Shown here: piece by piece, positions 27,029-37,261 of the stretch
How the letters are laid out: each line of letters begins with the position of its first letter
Position numbering within the stretch: position 1 is the first letter of the stretch
Source: Stomorhina lunata
Lineage: Eukaryota; Arthropoda; Insecta; Diptera; Rhiniidae
DNA: 64,000 nt
Direction: 5' to 3'
Assembly (NCBI GenBank): GCA_933228675.1
Contig: OW121741.1
Span: 18,651,510-18,715,509, forward strand
Program-made: the position numbers and the translations under genes
Notes under the pieces: generated by a model
Database searches by the model: none
The model's input: the letters and a program-made list of their open reading frames with translations, nothing else
What the model was told of the DNA's origin: nothing

Positions 27029-27389
27029 TTCTGAAAAAAAGCACATTTAATAATTATTTTAGTAACAAATTTAACCATTTTAGTTCCTTTTTGTGTAAAC
27101 AATTGGTTTAAAACTTTGATATCATATCTAATTTATTTACTTTTTTCTTCAAAATGTTTCCTTACTTCATTATCTCTTTGCTAATCAAAAACCTTGCATT
27201 TCAAGAAAAAAACTTCCTAAGGAAAGCTCACGTAAATATTTAATTTAATTAATTAAGCAACAAATTATTAATAAATAAACATATTGTTTAAATGAAATGT
27301 AATCATAACACATAAAAAAAAACACAACGACAAAATAAACAACAATAACTAAAGCAATAACGTAAAAACTGCACAACGATTTCCTGTTG

Positions 27390-27416
27390 AAAACAAAAGA
27401 CTTAAGGCACGAACTT
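27390..27416 (+). repeat. Dispersed edge motif
   Basis: AACAAAAGACTTAAGGCACG, about 360 bp after the array that ends at 27028. Confidence 0.75.
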
Positions 27417-28031
27417 TAAACCACAATCACAATAAAATATAAAATGAACTGAAAAAAATTCAAAAATTTAAAAGAAAACAGGCTTCATTTAATCACTTAA
27501 CTTAAAATTTTAAATTTTAAATCATTTATCTTAAACTTAACCCAAAAAATGTGATGAGCCCATAATAAGTTTTAAGCAAAAATGAAAACAAAATCAATAT
27601 TTATTTTCATTTTCATTAAAAATACCTCCTCCTTCTTTATACTCGTAAATCTGTAATTTTTTTCAGAGTTTAAATGGAATTGTTGGGATTTAAGTGTTCA
27701 GTATTTTATAAATGCATCCGTGTTCAAAGTGATGTGTTTATAATTGTTTATTATGTGACTAAAAACCCACATTCATCTTATTATTAGCCCTAAGATCGAG
27801 ATGTGAATTTGTATTAAAAGCTGTGAGCTTCTTTAAAACTGAAATGTTCAGTACTAAAACTACTGATGTTATTATTTCTGTTGTTTTTGTTTGTTGTTGT
27901 GAGCTATTTTTAGATCAATACAAAATTTTTTTATAATATCAGCCATACAAAAAAAAACATTGTATACCACTCAATAATAATGACCGAGAGTATTGGAAAC
28001 CTTAAGATCAGGATATTTGCAATTTAGCTTC

Positions 28032-28039
28032 TATAAAAG
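28032..28039 (+). promoter_or_regulatory. Candidate TATA box
   Basis: TATAAAAG followed by a GC-rich run (CGGGGGCAGGAGG). A start at about 28062-28068 would give a 5' leader of about 330 nt ending at a consensus donor GTAAGT (28397-28402). No coding exon was found downstream in the window on this strand. Confidence 0.3.
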
Positions 28040-28926
28040 CGGGGGCAGGAGGATGGGACCAAAGCAAGGCAGGAGTCTGTCTGATTGCAATGTTTGGACA
28101 GACTTTGTTGGAAATCAACATATATAGCATTTAAATTGTACATGATCACAAATCCACTTAAGCTGTCTTAAATCTTTTACATCCACCAAAGGCAACCGTA
28201 TTAAAACGTGATCTTTACTCTTAAACTACTACCAAAAAAATTAAAAACTCTCAACAAACAAACACTTTCGCAGAATTGAAAAAAAAATCTCAAAATTTTT
28301 ACATAAAACTAAAACTGAAGCTAAGCTGCTGTTATCAAGCTAGACTTTTTTTGTTTCTGAAAAGTCTTAAGAAATACAAGACATTTATACAGAGACGTAA
28401 GTACATACCGGTCAATGAAAGTGGTTTATTGCTACACTAAACATTCATACATTCGTGTTGTCAGTCCAAAAGGACAGACAGATGTTATACAGCCAGGCAG
28501 CTACAGAAAAGCTGAGTACTTCAAAAAATTGCCTTTGTCTTTAAGTGTTGGCGTGTTTATTTTTGCGCTCTACTACCTCAACAATTCAATAATAACAACG
28601 AAAAAACTACAAACAAACTTTAATAGAAGCAACAATAAGCTACAAAAAATAAACAACATCCTAGTAGATCCTCTTACCCAGATGCTATCATTTTTGAAGA
28701 AAAAAACGTAAAATCTATAATGCACAATGGGGTTTTCTATAGATAACTACAGCCATTAAAAATTTTTAACAGAACTTTCTATAAAAAAAACTGATTTTGG
28801 GAAAATTACACATAACCAAGTTGAAGCAATAGAAGTAGATAAATTAGGAGTTTTCTACAACCAAAATGTTTAAAATAAACTGTACACTTAAAGCAAAAAC
28901 AAAAGACTTTATAATTAATACCTTCT

Positions 28927-28955
28927 AAAAACAAAAGACTTAAGAAACAAACTTT
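28927..28955 (+). repeat. Dispersed edge motif
   Basis: ACAAAAGACTTAAGAAACAA, about 55 bp before the array at 29009; a partial copy (AACAAAAGACTTTATAA) precedes it at 28897. Confidence 0.8.
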
Positions 28956-29008
28956 GAATAAAGAACTCAAAATTAGTTAAACAAAATTCTATTGATTTAA
29001 TTTTTTTA

Positions 29009-30672
29009 AAGAAAAGTTGATGATAGGAAGACATTTCTATAGAAAAGTTGACGATAGGAAGACATTTCTATAGAAAAGTTGACGATAGGAAAACATTTCT
29101 ATAGAAAAGTTGACGATAGGAAGACATTTCTATAGAAAAGTTGACGATAGGAAGACATTTCTATAGAAAAGTTGACTATAGGAAGACATTTCTATAGAAA
29201 ATTTGACGATAGGAAGACATTTCTATATAAAAGTTGACGATAGGAAGACATTTCTATAGAAAAGTTGACGATAGGAAGACATTTCTATAGAAAAGTTGAC
29301 GATAGGAAGACATTTCTATAGAAAAGTTGACGATAGGAAGACATTTCTATAGAAAAGTTGACGATAGGAAGACATTTCTATAGAAAAGTTGACGATAGGA
29401 AGACATTTCTATAGAAAATTTGACGATAGGAAGACATTTCTATAGAAAATTTGACGATAGGAAGACATTTCTATAGAAAAGTTGACGATAGGAAGACATT
29501 TCTATAGAAAAGTTGACGATAGGAAGACATTTCTATAAAAAAGTTGACGATAGGAAGACATTTCTATAGAAAAGTTGACGATAGGAAGACATTTCTATAG
29601 AAAAGTTGACGATAGGAAGACATTTCTATAGAAAAGTTGACGATAGGAAGACATTTCTATAGAAAAGTTGACGATAGGAAGACATTTCTATAGAAAAGTT
29701 GACGATAGGAAGACATTTCTATAGAAAAGTTGACGATAGGAAGACATTTCTATAGAAAAGTTGACGATAGGAAGACATTTCTATAGAAAAGTTGACGATA
29801 GGAAGACATTTCTATAGAAAAGTTGACGATAGGAAGACATTTCTATAGAAAAGTTGACGATAGGAAGACATTTCTATAGAAAAGTTGACGATAGGAAGAC
29901 ATTTCTATAGAAAAGTTGACGATAGGAAGACATTTCTATAGAAAAGTTGACGATAGGAAGACATTTCTATAGAAAAGTTGACGATAGGAAGACATTTCTA
30001 TAGAAAAGTTGACGATAGGAAGACATTTCTATAGAAAAGTTGACGATAGGAAGACATTTCTATAGAAAAGTTGACGATAGGAAGACATTTCTATAGAAAA
30101 GTTGACGATAGGAAGACATTTCTATAGAAAAGTTGACGATAGGAAGACATTTCTATAGAAAAGTTGACGATAGGAAGACATTTCTATAGAAAAGTTGACG
30201 ATAGGAAGACATTTCTATAGAAAAGTTGACGATAGGAAGACATTACTATAGAAAAGTTGACGATAGGAAGACATTTCTATAGAAAAGTTGACGATAGGAA
30301 GACATTTCTATAGAAAAGTTGACGATAGGAAGACATTTCTATAGAAAAGTTGACGATAGGAAGACATTTCTATAGAAAAGTTGACGATAGGAAGACATTT
30401 CTATAGAAAAGTTGACGATAGGAAGACATTTCTATAGAAAAGTTGACGATAGGAAGACATTTCTATAGAAAAGTTGACGATAGGAAGACATTTCTATAGA
30501 AAAGTTGACGATATGAGTTTTCAGTAGAAAAGTTGAAGATAGGCTGATTTCTCTATAAAAAAGTTGACGATAAGATAAGTTTTCAATAGAAAATTTTACG
30601 ATAGTTAGAGTATTCTATGGAAAAGTTAAAGAAAGGAAGAGTTTTTTTATAAAAAGCTAAGTTTTTTTATAG
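29009..30672. repeat. 31-bp satellite, GGAAGACAT variant, forward
   Basis: About 48 regular copies to 30508 of GTTGACGATAGGAAGACA then TTTCTATAGAAAA, very uniform, then five or six degenerate units to 30672. Confidence 0.98.
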
Positions 30673-30713
30673 AAAACTTCGTAGTCAAAAAATTATTTTA
30701 CATAAAATTAATG

Positions 30714-30740
30714 ACGTTTGTTTCCTAAATCTTTTGTTTT
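30714..30740 (-). repeat. Dispersed edge motif
   Basis: Reverse copy (GTTTGTTTCCTAAATCTTTT), about 40 bp after the last degenerate 31-mer of the array ending at 30672. Confidence 0.75.
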
Positions 30741-31880
30741 CTCTATACAAAACCTTTTTGGTGGTGTTTTATAATGGAAATATGTTGATGAGCATAGTTT
30801 CCTATAAAATGTTTTTGAAAGCATTACCCCATTGTGCAATTTAGTTTTACAACATACGCGACATCCACAAAACATCATTATTATCATCCCATGCAGCCAG
30901 ATCTTTTTCGTTATGACAATAATAAACATCATCATGATCATTAAAGCCCCCATATGCGCCTTCTTAAAGTCGATTTGTTTGTTTTTGTAGTTGGTTTTCC
31001 AGCGATTGGTATCTTTTGGATGTGAGCTGAAAGTGTCTAAAAGCGTGTGTGTGTATGTCGCCTTCATCATTATTACTTTTCCTGTCCGTCCGTCTGACTG
31101 TTTGTTTCTATTTTTTACTAGATTTTTAATGTTTTGTTTATTTATTTTCAATTTTTCGCGTGGCTTTTTGTGGCTGCTGTTGCAGTTGTTGTTTTTTTGG
31201 TTTTATTCCTTGTTCGAGAGTCTTGGACAAGGCTGTTTTTCTTTCAGTGGGTTTTGAGGAGTAAGTAATAGTAACACTGGTCAAATGTACATATGTTGGT
31301 TGTTGGCTTAAATTGTTGTTGTTGTTGTTAGTTTTTTATGTGTTAAGTTTGTTAGTATGGAACCCCTATATTTGTGCTATCATTTGGTATGTTTGAGAGT
31401 AGTTTATCAGTCTATGTCACATTTGCAGACAGTTTGAAGTTTAACAAGTTGTCAATGTTTTGTGTCCTAGTAAAAACAACAAAAAGCTACAGCCAGAAAA
31501 ACAAAACTCAAACGAAAAAACAACATTTTGAAAGAAAATGGTCAGCAAACTACAATAATACTAAGGCAAAAAATGGCATTTGCAATTGCTCATTTTCCTT
31601 CTTGCCAAGCGTGATATGTATGATGGTAATAATTCTTGGGAAAATTATTTCAGGAATTAGAAAAAAAAGAAACTTGCTATTTAAGTTAAAAGCAAAAGGG
31701 TCATAAACTGGATATAAGACATAAAAGGAATATTTTTGAGATTAGGGGGACTAGAAAGAGAAAATAGTCAAGGCTGTTGTAAGAAAAAAAGGATTAAGAG
31801 ATGTACTGACTATAAATAAATATGAAAGCAAAAGTTAAAGTAAGAAATAAAGATATTACCGAAGTTAAAACAAAAAAACC
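30741..31880. other. Spacer, no gene recognised
   Basis: GC-richer than average at 30840-31110, with CATCATTATTATCATC-like runs and CCTGTCCGTCCGTCTGACTG (31080-31099). Open frames on both strands overlap here and translate simple repeats; none resembles a known protein. Confidence 0.45.
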
Positions 31881-33056
31881 TTTCTCTAGAAAACTAAGCC
31901 TATCATTAACTTTTCTATAAAAAAACATGGCCTATCGTTATCTTTTCTACAGAAAACAAGGTCTATCGTTAACTTTTCTATAGAAAGCCTATCGTTAACT
32001 TTTCTATAGAAAACTAAGCCTATCGTTAACTTTTCTATAGAAAACTAAGCCTATCGTTAACTTTTCTATAGAAAACTAAGCCTATCGTTAACTTTTCTAT
32101 CGAAAACTAAGCCGTTCGGTTACTTTTCTATAGAAAACTAAGCCTATCGTCAACTTTTCTATAGAAAACTAGGCCTATCGTCAACTTTTCTATAGAAAAC
32201 TAGGCCTATCGTCAACTTTTCTATAGAAAACTAGGCCTATCGTCAACTTTTCTATAGAAAACTAGGCCTATCGTCAACTTTTCTATAGAAAACTAGGCCT
32301 ATCGTCAACTTTTCTATAGAAAACTAGACCTATCGTCAACTTTTCTATAGAAAACTAGGCCTATCGTCAACTTTTCTATAGAAAACTAGGCCTATCGTCA
32401 ACTTTTCTATAGAAAACTAGGCCTATCGTCAACTTTTCTATAGAAAACTAGGCCTATCGTCAACTTTTCTATAGAAAACTAGGCCTATCGTCAACTTTTC
32501 TATAGAAAACTAGGCCTATCGTCAACTTTTCTATAGAAAACTAGGCCTATCGTCAACTTTTCTATAGAAAACTAGGCCTATCGTCAACTTTTCTATAGAA
32601 AACTAGGCCTATCGTCAACTTTTCTATAGAAAACTAGGCCTATCGTCTACTTTTCTATAGAAAACTAGGCCTATCGTCAACTTTTCTATAGAAAACTAGG
32701 CCTATCGTCAACTTTTCTATAGAAAACTAGGCCTATCGTCAACTTTTCTATAGAAAACTAGGCCTATCGTCAACTTTTCTATAGAAAACTAGGTCCATCG
32801 TCAACTTTTCTATAGAAAACTAGACCTATCGTCAACTTTTCTATAGAAAACTAGACCTATCGTCAACTTTTCTATAGAAAACTAGGCCTATCGTCAACTT
32901 TTCTATAGAAAACTAGGCCTATCGTCAACTTTTCTATAGAAAACTAGGCCTATCGTCAACTTTTCTATAGAAAACTAGGCCTATCGTCAACTTTTCTATA
33001 GAAAACTAGGCCTATCGTTAACGTTTGGCCTTTCGCCAACTTTTCTATAGAAAACA
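31881..33056. repeat. 31-bp satellite, CTAGGCC variant, reverse
   Basis: About 38 copies of CTAGGCCTATCGTCAAC then TTTTCTATAGAAAA. The first units read CTAAGCCTATCGTTAAC, so two variants are layered. Orientation is opposite to the arrays at 24796 and 29009. Confidence 0.98.
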
Positions 33057-34944
33057 TTTGTCTTTTATATCTTCCAACTGTGAACTTTTTTGAAGAAAAC
33101 TGTTCCCTAAGTTTTTCTTGGTGATCCAAACTTTGCCAACTATCCTCTTTTCTATAGACAAATTTTGGCTCTGTCATCTTTTAAGTGAAAAAAACTAACC
33201 AACTTTAATTTTTTTACTTAATAATCTTAACGAAAAAAATTAATAAGAAATTTTAATTATAAATAAAAACGACTATGAGAACGAACTTTTTAGTTTTAAT
33301 TATTAATTTCGAAGCTTTTGTGACCATGTGAAAACAAAAGATTTAAGTAACAAACTTGAATTTTTCCCAGCCTCCCACAGAGTTTGCTTTTAGGTCTTTT
33401 TAATAGATCAATTGTATAACGCAATGTCATATGTATCTTAGAAAACTCTTCTCAGTTTTTACTGTTCAAATAAAGAACTATTTTTACTGAAAAATTTTTT
33501 ATAAAAAACTCATCCCATTGTCAACTTTTCAATAAAAAACTCTTTATAGTGTCAGAATTTCTATAAAAAAATCATTTACCTGATATATTTTCAATAGTCA
33601 TCTATCATCTTTCTCATGGAAAATATTTCCATTGCAAATTTTTCTTAAATTAATAAAATACACATGAAGATAGTCAATATCAATAACATTTGCTTATAAG
33701 AAAAACAAAAGACTTAGACAACAAACTTTTTAATCGTTATTAGTTTTGAAGCTTTTTTGACTATGTGAAAACAAAAGATTTAAGACACAAACTCTAATTT
33801 TTCCCAGCCTCTCACTGAGCTGGCTTTAAGGCCTTCTTAATAGATTGTCTGTGTAATATAATGTCCATCGATAGCACTGTCTGTCCGTCCATACATCTTC
33901 TTGGCGTTAGAATTGTCTTTTATATCTTTTAGGTTTGTTCGTTTCAATTCATTCATTATCTAATTAAAATTGTTTGATATCGGATATCTTTCTTTAAACT
34001 TTTCTCCTATTTTTTTAAATTGCTTCTAATCTCAGTTTGTTTAGATATTCGAAACCTAAGAAAACTGTTCAATAAATTATGCCTGACTTTTTTTTCTCTA
34101 CTTCTTCATTTTTTCTATGATTTTTATTTATGATTTGAAACCTCAATAGATTTCTTTAGCAATTCCGTGATTTTCTCAGTTTTAATTTCAACTGCTAACA
34201 AAATATATATTTTTTCTACTTATACCAAAGACATGACATCAGTGCAGCAAAAGCAAACTCTTTTGCTGGAAGATGATGAATAAGAAAAAAAAACTGTATA
34301 GATCTCTAGCAGTTTATCATTGGGCCTGTGAACCATCTAACGTTGACATTAATTTCTAGATGTGAGTTTATTTTCAAGTTTTTTTTTCATCTTTTAATTT
34401 TTTATTTATATTTTTGTCTTCTTCTACACAAACGAATTTAATCAAGCAAAAGGTGTTTTGTGTATTTTTTTCTAACTTGATTCTTTAGATTGTTGTTGCT
34501 GCATACGTCTTTGTCGATATCTAATGTGTTTTTAAAATCTTATGTCAACGCTCTGGTTTAGAAACATTCATCAAATAGAATTTCTTTGTTTTGTTAACAT
34601 ATACCCTACAGTTGATATATGAATTTGATTAGAGGTTTTAAAGATTTTTATCAAGATTGATAAACATTGATCTTTTGATATAATTCATGTTTGTATTTTA
34701 AAGTTATTTTATCTTTGGGTTTAATGATATTTTCTATTATTAAGATGCTAATTAATGGGCTACTGAAAAATCTATTATACACACACATAAATATTGACAT
34801 TAAATTTTTTAAGATTCATTGAAATGTAAAGAAAATTCATCCAGCCACAAATCTTTTATAAAACTTTATCAACTTTTCTTCAGAAAACTACATGACATTT
34901 TCTATGAAAATCATTTTAATTATAGTAAACTATTCTTCTTTCGA
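33057..34944. other. Spacer with degenerate 31-mers and a small duplication
   Basis: Decayed 31-mers at 33060-33180 and about 33440-33630. Segments 33282-33426 and 33722-33863 are diverged copies of each other (both with CAAAAGATTTAAG and TTTTTCCCAGCCTC). The rest is AT-rich with no gene seen. Confidence 0.55.
33331..33358 (+). repeat. Dispersed edge motif
   Basis: AACAAAAGATTTAAGTAACA, about 275 bp after the array ending at 33056. Similar copies follow at 33701-33729 and 33768-33794, the latter within the second copy of a local duplication. Confidence 0.75.
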
Positions 34945-35143
34945 CTTAAAACAAAAGACTTAGGAAATAAACTTGTTTCTAGTTTTGTTAAATTTCGTAA
35001 ATACATTTTTTCTATAGAAAACCTATCCTATCGTCAATTTTTTTATAAAAAACACATCCTATCGTCAACTTTTTATAATTCTTCTAAGAAAATTATAGCT
35101 TCTTTAGACTTAAAACACAAGACTTAGGAAATCAACTTGTTTC
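34945..35143 (+). repeat. Dispersed edge motif, two copies
   Basis: Copies at 34945-34975 and 35108-35143, both reading GACTTAGGAAAT then AACTTGTTTCTA; the second abuts the first 31-mer of the array at 35145. Confidence 0.8.
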
Positions 35144-35144
35144 T

Positions 35145-36118
35145 ACTTTTCTATAGAAAACTCATCCTATCGTCAACCTTTCTAAAGAAAACTCATCCGT
35201 CAACTTTTTTATATAAAACTTTGCTTATCGTCAACTTTTCTATAGAAAACTTTGCCTATCGTCAACTTTTCTATAGAAAACTTTGCCTATCGTCAACTTT
35301 TCTATAGAAAACTTTGCCTATCGTCAACTTTTCTATAGAAAACTTTGCCTATCGTCAACTTTTCTTTAGAAAACTTTGCCTATCGTCAACTTTTCTATAG
35401 AAAACTTTGCCTATCGTCAACTTTTCTATAGAAAACTTTGCCTATCGTCAACTTTTCTATAGAAAACTTTGCCTATCGTCAACTTTTCTATAGAAAACTT
35501 TGCCTATCGTCAACTTTTCTATAGAAAACTTTGCCTATCGTCAACTTTTCTATAGAAAATTTTGCCTATCGTCAACTTTTCTATAGAAAACTTTGCCTAT
35601 CGTCAACTTTTGTATAGAAAACTTTGCCTATCGTCAACTTTTCTATAGAAAACTTTGCTTATCGTCAACTTTTCTATAGAAAACTTTGTCTATCGTCAAC
35701 TTTTCTATAGAAAACTTTGCCTATCGTCAACTTTTCTATAGAAAACTTTGCCTATCGTCAACTTTTCTATAGAAAACTTTGCCTATCGTCAACTTTTCTA
35801 TAGAAAACTTTGCCTATCGTCAACTTTTCTATAGAAAACTTTGCCTATCGTCAACTTTTCTATAGAAAACTTTGCCTATCGTCAACTTTTCTATAGAAAA
35901 CTTTGCCTATCGTCAACTTTTCTATAGAAAACTTTGCCTATCGTCAACTTTTCTATAGAAAACTTTGCCTATCGTCAACTTTTCTATAGAAAACTTTGCC
36001 TATCGTCAACTTTTCTATAGAAAACTTTGCCTATCGTCAACTTTTCTATAGAAAACTTTGCCTATCGTCAACTTTTCTATAGAAAAATTTTTCTATCATC
36101 AAATTTTCTATAGAAAAC
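35145..36118. repeat. 31-bp satellite, CTTTGCC variant, reverse
   Basis: About 31 copies of CTTTGCCTATCGTCAAC then TTTTCTATAGAAAA, the exact reverse complement of the 24796-27028 monomer. Confidence 0.98.
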
Positions 36119-36159
36119 TCTTAAATTTATTATTTCTAAGAAAATAATTTCTTCTTTCA

Positions 36160-36362
36160 GTTTTAAAACAAAAGACTTAAGAAACGAACTTATTTTGAAA
36201 ATATACGAAAGATTTAGGAAACGTACTTGTTTCTATTTCTAGTAAAACTAACTATTTTACAGCTTTAAAACAAAATACATAAGCGACATACTTTTTTAAA
36301 GTTCTGTTAAATCCAAAGGTTTCTTGTCTTGGCCAAATTTAAAGACTTAAGAAACGAACTTT
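36160..36362 (+). repeat. Dispersed edge motif, three copies
   Basis: Copies at 36160-36191, 36203-36233 (GATTTAGGAAACGTACTTG) and 36336-36362, right after the array ending at 36118. A weaker one is at 36259-36293. Confidence 0.8.
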
Positions 36363-37103
36363 ATTTCTCCTATTTTAATAAATTTAAGAATTTTAGATTT
36401 TTTTTAGGGAAATTTTTAAATTAAAAGTTTTAATAATGTTGCAAACTTTTTAGTCGTTTTTGCCATAAATTTTTATAATTCATTTTAATTTTCTCAATTT
36501 AACCCCAAAAGCTTACAAAACATCATTTTTTATTTATTCTTTCATTTGAATTGTTTGTTTCTTTATTTTATTCTCTTCTGTCATAATTCTTTTTTATTAA
36601 AAGTCATGATGGTGTCATAGAAAATTGGCTTTAATTCAGTATTTTATTCTACAAAACTAATAATTTGTGCTCAATTTGTTTTTAATAGTCTCATTCTCTG
36701 ACAGTGTCAGATGTTGCCAGAAATGATATAAAATGATTTTAGATAATTTGACAAAATTTTGGCAATTATTTAATTGTGCCAAAAGAAATAATTAAATAAA
36801 ATGAGAACAAATCAAGCGGTTTATTTCCTTAAAGTCTATGATGACCTTGTTCTTAATGATCAGTATAAAAAAAGTTAAGTTATAGAGTTTTGAAAATAAA
36901 AAATCATAATAAAATTTTTTTGATTAAAAAGCGCTTATTTTAGGCCTAATTTTAAAAAATAATATAGAGGCTTTTAATGTTTAAAACAAAATTTCTCTTT
37001 TTTTTTGCTGAAACATTTAAAGCTTGAGTTTTATTAGTTGCGTTTAATATATTAATAACATTTAAAGCAAATTATTTAATTATAATACTTTTCCAAAATT
37101 TTC
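36363..37103. other. AT-rich DNA downstream of the IR gene
   Basis: No repeat array and no open frame. A small patch CTCTGACAGTGTCAGATG at about 36695 contains CTGACAGTGTCAG, a short palindrome. Confidence 0.45.
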
Positions 37104-37109
37104 TTTATT
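37104..37109 (-). terminator. Candidate poly(A) signal of the IR gene
   Basis: AATAAA on the minus strand six bases after the stop codon. It would give a very short 3' UTR; other AATAAA-like words follow in the AT-rich DNA, so the real cleavage site is open. Confidence 0.3.
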
Positions 37110-37115
37110 CTTCTT

Positions 37116-37261
37116 TTATTTAAAGCGCTCCACTAGACATCTAAGAGTTTTCCTTGATTTTCTTTTTAGAAATTTCCACCTTTTATGCAAATTAGTTTTA
37201 CACACTCTGATTATATTCAAAGTCATACCATGACAAAATAATTCAAGCAAAAGCATTAAAC
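37116..37261 (-). CDS. Ir21a: IR gene exon 10: end of last membrane helix and C-terminal tail
   Basis: Encodes residues 752-799 and the TAA stop. Joining after a TTTTTTGTGCCAG acceptor extends the helix of exon 9 with GLMLLLELF, which completes a membrane span of normal length. The tail after it is strongly basic (HKRWKFLKRKSRK), as expected on the cytoplasmic side. Too short for an open-frame scan; supported by phase (1) and by the hydrophobic continuation. Confidence 0.85.

Larger units (their letters stand above)
27029..28926. other. Spacer with candidate promoter and first exon
   Basis: AT-rich to about 27990, then a GC-richer patch with a TATA box at 28032. Degenerate 31-mers lie at about 28725-28860. 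A 98-codon frame at 28415-28711 has one possible membrane helix and matches nothing known. Confidence 0.4.

Noticed and set aside
28415..28711. 98-codon frame with one possible membrane helix
   Set aside because: No similarity recognised and no support other than length; it begins just past a consensus splice donor, so it may be intronic.
30708..31706. Frames of 88-147 codons on both strands
   Set aside because: They overlap on opposite strands, translate simple repeats and one runs through the edge motif; no family recognised.
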